A stretch of DNA of 9,035 nt. Source: an uncultured Bacteroidales bacterium (GTDB lineage Bacteria > Bacteroidota > Bacteroidia > Bacteroidales > UBA932). Position numbers and translations under genes: made by a program. The notes below the pieces were generated by a model. That model saw only the letters and a list, made by a program, of their open reading frames with translations, was not told where the DNA came from and did not search any database. The stretch spans positions 1 through 9,035 of the forward strand of contig CAMJHJ010000087.1 in the NCBI GenBank assembly GCA_946405485.1. Reading direction: 5' to 3'. This document shows, one piece after another, positions 1 through 7,185 of this stretch; the stretch's first letter is position 1; every line of letters starts with the position of its first letter.

Positions 1-1177
1 CCAGTTCCTTGCCGACCTTGATGAAGGCGGCGATGGCCTTGTCCAGGTGCTCCCGCTCATGGGCGGAAGAGAGCTGGACGCGGATGCGGGCCTGGCCCTT
101 CGGCACGACCGGATAGTAGAAACCGGTGACGAAAATGCTTTCCTCGGCCATCTTGGCGGCAAACTTCTGGCTCAGCGGCGCATCATAAAGCATTACGGCG
201 CAGATCGCAGACTGCGTGGGCTTGATATCGAAACCGGCGGCAATCATCTTGTCGCGGAAATAAGCCACATTCTCCTGCTGCTTGTCGTGCAGGGCATCGC
301 TTTCCCCGAGCATTTTGAAAAGCTCAATCCCGGCTGCGACGATCATCGGGGGCAGGGAATTGGAGAAGAGGTAGGGGCGCGAACGCTGGCGCAGCATGTC
401 GATAATCTCCTTGCGCCCGGTGGTGAATCCGCCCACGGCGCCGCCGAAGGCCTTGCCGAGGGTGCCGGTGTGGATGTCGATGCGCCCGTAGCAGTCGAAC
501 TGCTCGGCTACGCCGCGTCCTGTCTTGCCAACCACGCCGGCGGAGTGGCTCTCATCCACCATGACCAGGGCATCATATTTCTCCGCTAGGTCACAGATCT
601 TGTCCATCGGGGCGACGTTGCCGTCCATCGAGAAGACACCGTCCGTGACAATGATACGGAAACGCTGGGCCTGCGCCTCCTTCAGGCAACGCTCCAGGTC
701 GGCCATGTCCGCGTTGGCATAGCGGTAACGGACCGCCTTGCACAGACGCACGCCGTCGATGATGGAAGCGTGGTTAAGCGAGTCGGAGATAATGGCGTCC
801 TCGGCTGTGAACAGTGGCTCGAACACGCCGCCGTTGGCATCGAAACAGGCGGCATACAAAATCGTGTCTTCGGTGTGGAAGTAATCGGCGATCGCTTTTT
901 CGAGTTCTTTATGGAGATCCTGGGTCCCGCAGATGAAGCGGACCGACGACATCCCGTAGCCGCGGCAGTCCATGGCCTTCTTCGCCGCCTCGATCAGACG
1001 CGGATTATCCGCAAGTCCGAGGTAGTTGTTGGCGCAGAAATTAAGTGCCTTGGATCCGTCCTGAAGGGTGATTTCAGCGCCCTGGGCGGAGCAGATGTTA
1101 CGCTCATGCTTGTACAGGCCGGCTTCTTCGATGGCGGTCAGTTCGTTCTGGAGGTGTTGTTGAAATTTTCCGTACAT
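1..1177 (-). CDS. kbl: 2-amino-3-ketobutyrate CoA ligase (glycine C-acetyltransferase), 3' end cut by window
   Basis: Reading the minus strand from the ATG at 1177 gives 392 codons open to the window edge. The protein is a cytoplasmic PLP-dependent alpha-oxoamine synthase that cleaves 2-amino-3-ketobutyrate with CoA to glycine and acetyl-CoA, the second step of threonine breakdown. Visible motifs are the N-terminal start MYGKFQQHL, CANNYLGL, GYGMSSVRFICGTQ, SLNHASIIDG, DESHSAG with the cofactor-contacting His at residue 211, TGTLGKAFGG with the Schiff-base Lys at residue 242, and YYPVVPKGQARIRVQ near the end. The family is about 395-400 residues long and the last visible residues are GKEL, so only a few codons and the stop are missing. 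The start fits because it lies 25 nt from a minus-strand TAAATTTG promoter element. Its partner tdh lies about 2.2 kb away on the other strand, beyond a divergent esterase gene. Confidence 0.95.
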   Translation of the reverse strand, partial: MYGKFQQHLQNELTAIEEAGLYKHERNICSAQGAEITLQDGSKALNFCANNYLGLADNPRLIEAAKKAMDCRGYGMSSVRFICGTQDLHKELEKAIADYFHTEDTILYAACFDANGGVFEPLFTAEDAIISDSLNHASIIDGVRLCKAVRYRYANADMADLERCLKEAQAQRFRIIVTDGVFSMDGNVAPMDKICDLAEKYDALVMVDESHSAGVVGKTGRGVAEQFDCYGRIDIHTGTLGKAFGGAVGGFTTGRKEIIDMLRQRSRPYLFSNSLPPMIVAAGIELFKMLGESDALHDKQQENVAYFRDKMIAAGFDIKPTQSAICAVMLYDAPLSQKFAAKMAEESIFVTGFYYPVVPKGQARIRVQLSSAHEREHLDKAIAAFIKVGKEL

Positions 1178-1201
1178 AAGTGGTTGTGTTTTTCGTGTCC
1201 T

Positions 1202-1209
1202 CAAATTTA
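1202..1209 (-). promoter_or_regulatory. Bacteroidetes-type -7 promoter element for kbl
   Basis: On the minus strand this reads TAAATTTG, a match to the Bacteroidota housekeeping -7 consensus TAnnTTTG. It lies 24 bases upstream of the kbl ATG, so the leader would be about 20 nt. No convincing TTTG -33 element is seen at the usual 19-21 nt spacing. The octamer is the mirror image of the plus-strand element at 1221-1228. Confidence 0.6.
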
Positions 1210-1220
1210 TAAAAAAATCG

Positions 1221-1228
1221 TAAATTTG
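1221..1228 (+). promoter_or_regulatory. Bacteroidetes-type -7 promoter element for the esterase gene
   Basis: TAAATTTG matches TAnnTTTG and ends 23 nt before the esterase ATG at 1252. No clear TTTG -33 box is found about 20 nt upstream, where the sequence is instead the divergent kbl promoter element. The two octamers are separated by only 11 bp, so the -33 region of each falls on or beyond the -7 element of the other. Confidence 0.6.
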
Positions 1229-1251
1229 TTTTGCGTTTTTGACCAAGAAAT

Positions 1252-3327
1252 ATGAAAAACAAATGCCTTCTGCTGACAGCCCTTCTGCTGTGCTTCAGTT
1301 ACGCTTTCCTTCCTGCCCGGAATCCTTCGGCCGGCGACACCCTGCGTGTCCTGGCTATCGGTAACAGTTTCACCGTAGATGCCTGTGAGCAGGACTTGTA
1401 CGGGACCTTCCGGGCCGCCGGACGACCGGTCATCATCGGATACGTCACCCGGGGCGGATCCTCCCTGGAGGACCACTGGAACTGGGCTTCCGGAGACGAG
1501 CCTAAGTTCCGCTACTGCAAGATCGGGGATGGGGCGCAGGTCAGTGAGGGCAAGGCCACCCTGGCCCGGGCGCTTGCGGACGAACCCTGGGAGGTCGTGA
1601 CCTTCCAGCAGCAGAGCGGCAAGGCGGCGCAGCGGGAGACCATCGAGCCCTGGCTGGGCAAGTTGGTCAAATATGTGCGCAAACGCGTGCCCCGGGGCGT
1701 GCGGCTGATGTATTACCAGACCTGGGCTTATGACGAGCGCTCGACCAGCCATTGGATGATGTTCGGCCATCTCAACGCGGAGATGTACCCGAACCTGGTC
1801 GCGAACAGCCGCGAATTCAGCGCCAAGTACAAGATGGGCGTGATCCCGGTGGGAACCGCGGTCGAGAACCTGCGTACCTCCTTCAACATGATCAATGTCG
1901 TGCGGGGCGGGGACCATTTGAATTATACGATCGGCCGCTATCTGGCCGCCGCGACCTGGTATGAGGCACTGACGGGGGATGACGTGCAGGCCTACGATTA
2001 CGCGCCCTATACCTTGCCGAACCCGATCCGGCGCGCAATGGCGCGCAAATGCGCCCACGCGGCGGTCGTCCAGCCTTATGAGGTCACCTCGATGGTCTCC
2101 GGCCAGGGCGCATACGCCTCCAAGGAGGCGGGCATCCTCAATTATGACGAGTCGCTCGTGCCCAATTATACCCTGCCGGACCCGCTCGTCTGCGAGGACG
2201 GGACGCCGGTGTGCGACACGACCCTGTGGGAGACGCGCCGTCGCGGAGAATTGCTCGAGCTCTTCCGCAGCGAAGTATACGGCCGCTCGGTCGGTCGCCT
2301 GCCCGGCCAGCATTATAAGATCACTTCGGTGGATGAGAATGTCTTCGGCGGCCTGGCGACGCGCATGAACGTGGCGATTTATTATACGGAGAAGGAGGAC
2401 AAGTACATCGATCTCATGATGTTCCTGCCCAACGGCGTGGACGGGCCCGTGCCCGCCTTCATCATGATGAACCTCCAGGGCAATGCGGGCCTGAACGAGG
2501 ATGAGAATGTCCCGTACCCGAACGAGCTGCAGTTGAGCAATTACCAGATCTACGGTTATCCGCCGCGGGGCTGGCGTCGGGACCGATATCCGCTGGAGAT
2601 GATCCTGAGCCGCGGCTATGCCCTCCTGACCTTCTACGCGGGCGACGTGGATCCGGACTTCGACGACGGCTACCAGAACGGCGTCACGCCTTTCATCTAT
2701 CGGCCGGGACAGCGTATTCCTGAGCCGGATCAATGGGGCGCCATCTCCGAATGGGCCTGGGCCCACAGCCGGGTGATGGACTATCTTGAGGAGGCCCAGG
2801 ACCGGGTGGACGCGCACCGGGTGGCGGTAGCCGGCCATTCCCGCGTCGGCAAGACCGCGCTCTGGACCATGGCGCAGGACCGTCGCTTCGCCCTGGTGAT
2901 TTCCAACTGCTCCGGTTGCAGCGGGGCCGCCTTGAGCCGCCGCCGTTTCGGCCAGACGGTGCGCCAGATTCAGACGACTTTCCCGCATTGGTTCTGCCTG
3001 AATTACTTGAAATATATGGACAAGGAGGATGAGCTGCCAGTGGACCAGCACGAACTGATCGCCCTCTGCGCCCCGCGGCCGGTGTATGTGGCCAGCGCGA
3101 CCCTGGACCGGGGCGCGGATCCGAAAGGGGAGTTCCTTTCGCTGGTGGCAGCCATGCCCGTGTATCGCCTGTACGGGAAGGAGGGCCTGTCCCAGACGGA
3201 ATGGCCTGAACCCCGTACGCCCGTGTCCGGCGACGGGATGGGATACCACCTCCGCCCCGGCAAGCATACCATCTCCGGCTATGATTGGCTGCAATACCTG
3301 AACTTTGCCGATAAGGAGATGCGCTAG
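1252..3327 (+). CDS. Secreted two-domain esterase: DUF4886 (SGNH-like) + CE15 glucuronoyl-esterase-like
   Basis: This 691-residue protein begins MKNK followed by a leucine-rich stretch to about residue 20, a likely signal peptide. No clear lipobox is seen. Residues ~30-285 look like DUF4886, an SGNH-hydrolase relative: VLAIGNSFTVDA with candidate nucleophile Ser39, a glycine-rich GYVTRGGSS block, FQQQSGKA, and GGDHLNYTIGRYLAAATWYE with His222. Residues ~295-691 are CE15-like, a family that cleaves glucuronoyl esters linking lignin to xylan. It has GHSRVGK with Ser530, SGCSGAALSRR, FPHWFC, DQHELIALCAPRPVYVAS and GYHLRPGKH with His672 as the likely catalytic His. The position that is Glu in fungal CE15 (23 residues after the Ser) is Cys553; Asp619 is the likely alternative acid used in many bacterial members. 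A plant cell-wall role is inferred from family alone. No SusC/SusD or xylanase genes are in view. The start follows a -7 element at 1221-1228. Confidence 0.85.
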   Translation: MKNKCLLLTALLLCFSYAFLPARNPSAGDTLRVLAIGNSFTVDACEQDLYGTFRAAGRPVIIGYVTRGGSSLEDHWNWASGDEPKFRYCKIGDGAQVSEGKATLARALADEPWEVVTFQQQSGKAAQRETIEPWLGKLVKYVRKRVPRGVRLMYYQTWAYDERSTSHWMMFGHLNAEMYPNLVANSREFSAKYKMGVIPVGTAVENLRTSFNMINVVRGGDHLNYTIGRYLAAATWYEALTGDDVQAYDYAPYTLPNPIRRAMARKCAHAAVVQPYEVTSMVSGQGAYASKEAGILNYDESLVPNYTLPDPLVCEDGTPVCDTTLWETRRRGELLELFRSEVYGRSVGRLPGQHYKITSVDENVFGGLATRMNVAIYYTEKEDKYIDLMMFLPNGVDGPVPAFIMMNLQGNAGLNEDENVPYPNELQLSNYQIYGYPPRGWRRDRYPLEMILSRGYALLTFYAGDVDPDFDDGYQNGVTPFIYRPGQRIPEPDQWGAISEWAWAHSRVMDYLEEAQDRVDAHRVAVAGHSRVGKTALWTMAQDRRFALVISNCSGCSGAALSRRRFGQTVRQIQTTFPHWFCLNYLKYMDKEDELPVDQHELIALCAPRPVYVASATLDRGADPKGEFLSLVAAMPVYRLYGKEGLSQTEWPEPRTPVSGDGMGYHLRPGKHTISGYDWLQYLNFADKEMR

Positions 3328-3342
3328 TCCATTCTTTTTTTG

Positions 3343-3350
3343 TATTTTTG
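3343..3350 (+). promoter_or_regulatory. Bacteroidetes-type -7 promoter element for the tdh-glmM-DUF1343 operon
   Basis: TATTTTTG matches TAnnTTTG, 15 bp after the esterase stop codon and 25 bp before the tdh ATG at 3376. The upstream -33 position lies within the end of the esterase gene and has no good TTTG. No hairpin terminator separates the esterase from tdh, so read-through from the esterase is also possible. Confidence 0.6.
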
Positions 3351-3375
3351 TTGTTCGAAATGTAGTTCTGAAACT

Positions 3376-4332
3376 ATGAAGAATATCTTGGTCATCGGCT
3401 CGACCGGACAGATCGGCTCTGAGCTGACTATGTTGCTCCGGAGGGAAGTCCCCGGCAGCACCGTTGTCGCCGGGTATATCCCCGGCGCTGAACCGAAAGG
3501 CGTTTTGTTGGAAAGCGGTCCTGCCGAGGTGGCGGACGTCCGGAACGGACAGCAGCTTGCCGATATTGTCGGGAAATATAATATTGATACGATCTACAAC
3601 CTGGCCGCCCTGCTTTCCGCCGTCGCTGAGCGCAAGCCTTTGATGGCCTGGGACATCCAGATGAACGGTCTGATCAATATCCTGGAAGTCGCCCGAGAGA
3701 AGGGCTGCGCCGTCTTTACGCCGAGTTCCATCGGTTCCTTCGGACCTTCGACTCCCAAGACCGGGACGCCTCAGGATACGATCCAGCGTCCGACGTCGAT
3801 GTATGGCGTCACTAAGGTCGCAACCGAACTCCTGAGTGATTATTATTTCCATAAATATGGCCTGGATACGCGTTCCGTGCGTTTTCCCGGCCTTATTTCT
3901 TATACGACCCTGCCCGGTGGCGGCACGACCGACTATGCGGTCGAGATTTACTATTCCGCAGTGAAAGGCGAGGAATTCGTCTGCCCGATTGCGGCCGGGA
4001 CGTATATGGACATGATGTATATGCCGGATGCGCTCCGGGCCGCCATCGAGATCATGGAGGTGGATCCCGCGTGTCTGCAGCACCGTAATTCGTTCAACAT
4101 CGCTTCGATGAGTTTCGATCCGGAGATCCTTGCCGCGGCCATCCGCCGGGAGATTCCGGATTTCAAGATGCGATATGAGGTCGATCCCGTGCGCGAGGCC
4201 ATCGCCCAGAGCTGGCCGGACCGGATGGATGACAGTTGTGCCCGTGCCGAATGGGGCTGGGCGCCGCGCTATGACCTCGAGACGATGACGAAAGATATGA
4301 TTGTCAACCTGAAAAAGAAATTGCAGCCATGA
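3376..4332 (+). CDS. tdh: L-threonine 3-dehydrogenase, SDR (UDP-galactose-epimerase-like) type
   Basis: This 318-residue protein oxidises threonine with NAD+ to 2-amino-3-ketobutyrate, the substrate of Kbl. It belongs to the short-chain dehydrogenase type of threonine dehydrogenase known from Flavobacterium and Cupriavidus, not the zinc-dependent type of E. coli. Visible are the N-terminal Rossmann loop VIGSTGQIG, NLAALLSAVAE, the active-site block TPSSIGSFGP with Ser117/118, the YxxxK pair Tyr143-Lys147, RFPGLIS, and the family-typical tail WGWAPRYDLETMTKDMI. The ATG at 3376 gives MKNILVIGSTG, a normal family N-terminus. An in-frame TTG at 3340 would start within the promoter octamer region and is unlikely. 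Its stop overlaps the glmM start by 4 nt (ATGA), so the two are probably translationally coupled. Threonine dehydrogenase is called rather than a generic sugar epimerase from the length and C-terminal motif plus the neighbouring kbl. Confidence 0.93.
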   Translation: MKNILVIGSTGQIGSELTMLLRREVPGSTVVAGYIPGAEPKGVLLESGPAEVADVRNGQQLADIVGKYNIDTIYNLAALLSAVAERKPLMAWDIQMNGLINILEVAREKGCAVFTPSSIGSFGPSTPKTGTPQDTIQRPTSMYGVTKVATELLSDYYFHKYGLDTRSVRFPGLISYTTLPGGGTTDYAVEIYYSAVKGEEFVCPIAAGTYMDMMYMPDALRAAIEIMEVDPACLQHRNSFNIASMSFDPEILAAAIRREIPDFKMRYEVDPVREAIAQSWPDRMDDSCARAEWGWAPRYDLETMTKDMIVNLKKKLQP

Positions 4333-5744
4333 CCCTGATCAAGTCGATCTCCGGCATCAGAGGAACGATCGGCGGCCGGCCCGGCGAGGGCTTGTCGCCG
4401 ATTGACATTGTCAAGTTTACCTATGCGTATTGCGCGAAACTGCGTGAGCGCAGGCCCCATCCGGACGGCGTCCGCTACAAGGTAGTCGTAGGCAAGGATG
4501 CGCGCCTGAGCGGCGAAATGGTGGAGCAGCTGGTCTGCGGCACCCTGGTCGCCTGCGGCGTGGATGTCGTCAAAGCAGGATTCGCATCGACCCCCACGAC
4601 GGAAATGGCGGTCGTTTTCGCCGGGGCGGACGGCGGCATCATCCTGACCGCCTCCCACAACCCGAAGCAGTGGAATGCGCTTAAACTCCTGAATGAGCGG
4701 GGTGAGTTCCTCAATGCGGCAGAAGGCCAAGCCATCCTGGACTGCGCCGAGAGCGGTGAATTCGATTTCGCTCCTGTTGAGGAGCTGGGCCATATTACAG
4801 AGCACGACTTCACCGAGGAGCATCTGGACGCCGTGCTGGCGCTGGAAGATGTCGACACGGAAGCGATCCGCGCCGCCGGTTTCAAGGTGGTAGTGGACGC
4901 GGTCAACAGCGTCGGTGGCCTGATCATGCCGCGGCTGTTGGAGCGCCTGGGCGTGGAATGCGTCAAGCTTAATTGCGAACCGACCGGCGATTTCGCCCAT
5001 AATCCGGAGCCGCTGCCGCAGAACCTGGTGGCGCTTAGCGAGACCGTCGTGCGTGAGCGGGCAGACCTGGGCGTTTCGGTCGATCCCGATGTGGACCGCC
5101 TTGCCCTGATTTGCGAAGATGGGCAGCCGTTTGTCGAAGAGAATACGCTTGTCGCCGTGGCCGACTACTTGCTGGAGCGCGCGGCGGAGCGGGGCGTGAA
5201 GCCTTTGCGGACCGTGTCCAACCTCTCTTCCAGCCGGGGGCTTCGCGATGTGACAGAACGTCATGGCGGCGAATATTTCGCCGCTGCGGTGGGAGAAGTC
5301 AACGTCACTACCAAGATGCATGAGGTCGGCGCCTTGATCGGCGGCGAAGGGAACGGCGGCGTCATCTATCCTGCGATCCACTGTGGCCGTGACGCGATGG
5401 TGGGCGTGGCGCTCTTCCTGAGCAGCCTGGCCCGTAAGCGCGTGCCGGTCTCTGCCTTGAAAGCTTCGCTTCCGCAATATGCGATCGTCAAGAACCGTAT
5501 CGATCTTTCCGACTCGGCTCTGATCGACCGCATCTTGAAGGCGATGAAGGAACATTACGCTGCGGAGAAGATCAATGACATCGATGGCGTGAAGATCGAT
5601 TTCGAAGCGACCCGCCGCTGGGTCCACTTGCGCCGTTCCAATACCGAACCTATCATCCGTATCTATGCCGAGGCCCCGACCGTCTCGGAGGCCGAGGCGC
5701 TTGCGGCCGAAGTCAAAGCGCTGTCGCAGAAGATTATAGGCTGA
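4329..5744 (+). CDS. glmM: Phosphoglucosamine mutase (GlmM-type phosphohexomutase)
   Basis: This 471-residue cytoplasmic alpha-D-phosphohexomutase should interconvert glucosamine-6-phosphate and glucosamine-1-phosphate, feeding UDP-GlcNAc for peptidoglycan and lipid A. The N-terminus MTLIKSISGIRGTIGG is the form usual in Bacteroidales proteins annotated GlmM. All four active-site signatures of the superfamily are seen: the phosphoserine loop TASHNPKQWNALK with Ser109, the metal-binding DPDVDR (Asp252, Asp254, Asp256), the sugar-recognition loop GGEGNGG at 338-344, and the phosphate-binding RRSNTEP at 435-441. The RSNTEP form differs from the RxSGTEP of E. coli GlmM, and a phosphomannomutase or phosphoglucomutase activity cannot be ruled out from sequence. 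It overlaps tdh by 4 nt and the next gene by 1 nt (TGATG), placing it in the middle of a coupled operon. Confidence 0.9.
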   Translation: MTLIKSISGIRGTIGGRPGEGLSPIDIVKFTYAYCAKLRERRPHPDGVRYKVVVGKDARLSGEMVEQLVCGTLVACGVDVVKAGFASTPTTEMAVVFAGADGGIILTASHNPKQWNALKLLNERGEFLNAAEGQAILDCAESGEFDFAPVEELGHITEHDFTEEHLDAVLALEDVDTEAIRAAGFKVVVDAVNSVGGLIMPRLLERLGVECVKLNCEPTGDFAHNPEPLPQNLVALSETVVRERADLGVSVDPDVDRLALICEDGQPFVEENTLVAVADYLLERAAERGVKPLRTVSNLSSSRGLRDVTERHGGEYFAAAVGEVNVTTKMHEVGALIGGEGNGGVIYPAIHCGRDAMVGVALFLSSLARKRVPVSALKASLPQYAIVKNRIDLSDSALIDRILKAMKEHYAAEKINDIDGVKIDFEATRRWVHLRRSNTEPIIRIYAEAPTVSEAEALAAEVKALSQKIIG

Positions 5745-6808
5745 TGTTTTCTTTCCGGACCACTCCGATCGGGGAACAGTTGGATAAGGCGCTGCGCGAC
5801 GGCCGTGTCGGCGTATTCAGCACCCAGAACAGCTGGGACGTGTCGGCGGACCGCTACCTCTCGGACCTTTTCCGTGAGCGTGGCAACCTGGCCGTGCATT
5901 TCGGGCCCCGGGAGACTGAACTGACGCCCGGCACCAACCATATCGAGTTCGATCCGAAGCAGTTGCAGGGACTGTCGGCTGTGGTGGTGGAGATTCAGGA
6001 TGTCGGTTCCCGCTATTTCAATTACACGCGTGACGTGCTCCAGTTGATGTCTGTCCTGGCCGGGATGGAAGAGGCGCCCGCCCTGTATGTGGTGGATCAT
6101 GTCAATCCTGCCGGTCGTGTCGTGGAAGGGACGATTCCCGTGGTGGATTCCGATCCATGGACGCCCCGGGTCGCACATCGCCACGGCCTCACGCTGGGGG
6201 AGTTGTGCCATCTGTATTACAATGAGATCGGTGCCCGTTTCGCCTTGCATATCGTTTCTGCCTTGGCGGGCGAGTCCAACAAGGTCCTCTTGCCCTGGAC
6301 CATCGCCCCTGCTTCCGACATCCCTGGGATGTTCACCTGCCTGATGTACAGCGGGGGAGCGCTCTGGAACAATACGACCGTCACGCCAGCCATCGGCACG
6401 GCGCGTCCTTATGAGTATGTCGGTGCACCGTTCATCAAGACCGCCGACATCCCGACCCTGCCTTCTCCCGACGGCGTGATGCTGCGCCCGTGCAACTTCA
6501 CTCCGTCCACCGGCCGTTACGCCGGCGAGAAATGCTACGGCTTCCAGATCATGCTGGGGCCTGGTGCGGAGTATCATTCCTTCCTGCACACGGTGCTGCT
6601 GATGCGCTGCCTGCGCGCACGTTATTCGCAGTTCGAGTTCGACAGCCTGTTCTGGCGCAAGCTGGCGGATCCGGTGGTGGAGGCGTACCTGAAAGAGGAA
6701 ATCACCTTCGACGTGGTGCAGGAGCATGTCAAGCTGGAGGAGCAGAAATGGATACGCAAGGCCAAGCGTTATACGCTGTATGAAGATGCGCCTTATCGCA
6801 TGAAATAA
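5744..6808 (+). CDS. DUF1343 / NamZ-like protein, divergent and without signal peptide
   Basis: This 354-residue protein is recognisable as DUF1343 (GH171), the family of the exo-beta-N-acetylmuramidase NamZ, which removes terminal MurNAc from peptidoglycan fragments. Conserved pieces are VEIQDVGSRYFNY at 82-94, VVDHVNPAGRVVEG at 116-129, HGLTLGEL at 147-154, IGTARPYEYVGAPFI at 217-231 and CYGFQIML at 264-271. It departs from the family in several places. There is no signal peptide, and it is shorter than the roughly 400 residues of secreted members. The usual GPEHG, thought to hold the catalytic Glu, is GPRET (54-58). The EGTNxSEGRGT stretch reads NNTTVTPAIGT. It may therefore be a cytosolic homologue with altered activity or specificity, so no NamZ symbol is given. 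Its ATG overlaps the glmM stop by 1 nt, indicating coupled translation and perhaps a role in amino-sugar or wall-fragment metabolism (inference). Confidence 0.82.
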   Translation: MFSFRTTPIGEQLDKALRDGRVGVFSTQNSWDVSADRYLSDLFRERGNLAVHFGPRETELTPGTNHIEFDPKQLQGLSAVVVEIQDVGSRYFNYTRDVLQLMSVLAGMEEAPALYVVDHVNPAGRVVEGTIPVVDSDPWTPRVAHRHGLTLGELCHLYYNEIGARFALHIVSALAGESNKVLLPWTIAPASDIPGMFTCLMYSGGALWNNTTVTPAIGTARPYEYVGAPFIKTADIPTLPSPDGVMLRPCNFTPSTGRYAGEKCYGFQIMLGPGAEYHSFLHTVLLMRCLRARYSQFEFDSLFWRKLADPVVEAYLKEEITFDVVQEHVKLEEQKWIRKAKRYTLYEDAPYRMK

Positions 6809-6839
6809 TTTGTTTTACAATTTTTTCTTGCTATATTTG
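6809..6839 (+). promoter_or_regulatory. Complete Bacteroidetes-type promoter for rpmE2
   Basis: TTTG at 6809-6812, a 19-bp spacer, then TATATTTG at 6832-6839 match both halves of the Bacteroidota consensus TTTG-N19-21-TAnnTTTG. The -33 box starts directly after the DUF1343 stop codon. Transcription should start near 6846, leaving a leader of about 30 nt before the rpmE2 ATG. This is the best promoter match in the window, as expected for a ribosomal protein gene. Confidence 0.8.
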
Positions 6840-6876
6840 CGGCCACTTTTTGTACAAATAGTAATTATTAACAACG

Positions 6877-7128
6877 ATGAAAAAAGGAATCCATCCCGAA
6901 ACCTACCGTCTTGTAGCTTTCAAGGATATGTCAAACGAGGACGTGTTCATCACCCGCTCCTGCGCCACCACCAAGGAGACCCTGATGGTCGACGGCGTCG
7001 AGTATCCCCTCGTGAAGGTCGAGATTTCCAACACCTCTCATCCCTTCTACACTGGCAAAGTCAAGATCGTTGACACCGCCGGTCGCGTTGACAAGTTCTA
7101 CCAGAGATACAAGAATCGCCAGAAATAA
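6877..7128 (+). CDS. rpmE2: 50S ribosomal protein L31, type B
   Basis: This 83-residue protein matches type B L31 throughout: it begins MKKGIHPETYR, followed by FKDMSNEDVF, TKETLMVDG, the hallmark EISNTSHPFYTGK at 45-57, and VDTAGRVDKFYQRY before a basic tail. It binds the large ribosomal subunit at the central protuberance/intersubunit bridge. The zinc-binding Cys motifs of type A L31 are absent; the only Cys is at residue 29, so it should not need zinc. It is a single-gene transcription unit with its own promoter (6809-6839) and terminator (7152-7185). The leader is too short for an obvious autoregulatory structure. Confidence 0.97.
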   Translation: MKKGIHPETYRLVAFKDMSNEDVFITRSCATTKETLMVDGVEYPLVKVEISNTSHPFYTGKVKIVDTAGRVDKFYQRYKNRQK

Positions 7129-7151
7129 TCTTCTGCGCGTCGACGATAGTG

Positions 7152-7185
7152 AAAATCCCGGACTCGGATGTCCGGGATTTTTTTT
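7152..7185 (+). terminator. Intrinsic terminator after rpmE2
   Basis: AAAATCCCGGAC (7152-7163) pairs perfectly with GTCCGGGATTTT (7170-7181) around a TCGGAT loop, and the T run continues to 7185. The GC-rich core followed by eight T residues is a classic rho-independent terminator, 23 nt after the rpmE2 stop. The last T is also the first base of the galM -7 element. Confidence 0.93.

Noticed and set aside
3340..3375. Alternative TTG start for tdh adding 12 residues.
   Set aside because: It lies next to the TATTTTTG promoter octamer, upstream of the likely transcript start, and the added residues break the normal Rossmann N-terminus.
1207..4083. Very long open frame on the minus strand (about 950 codons).
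   Set aside because: It lies antisense to the esterase and tdh, both of which have clear domain motifs. The translation is His/Arg-rich without recognisable domains, typical of a shadow frame in GC-rich DNA.
4269..5627. Long minus-strand open frame opposite glmM.
   Set aside because: Antisense shadow of a well-conserved gene; no family motifs.
6846..6876. Autoregulatory leader in front of rpmE2.
   Set aside because: The leader is about 30 nt and AT-rich with no stable hairpin.
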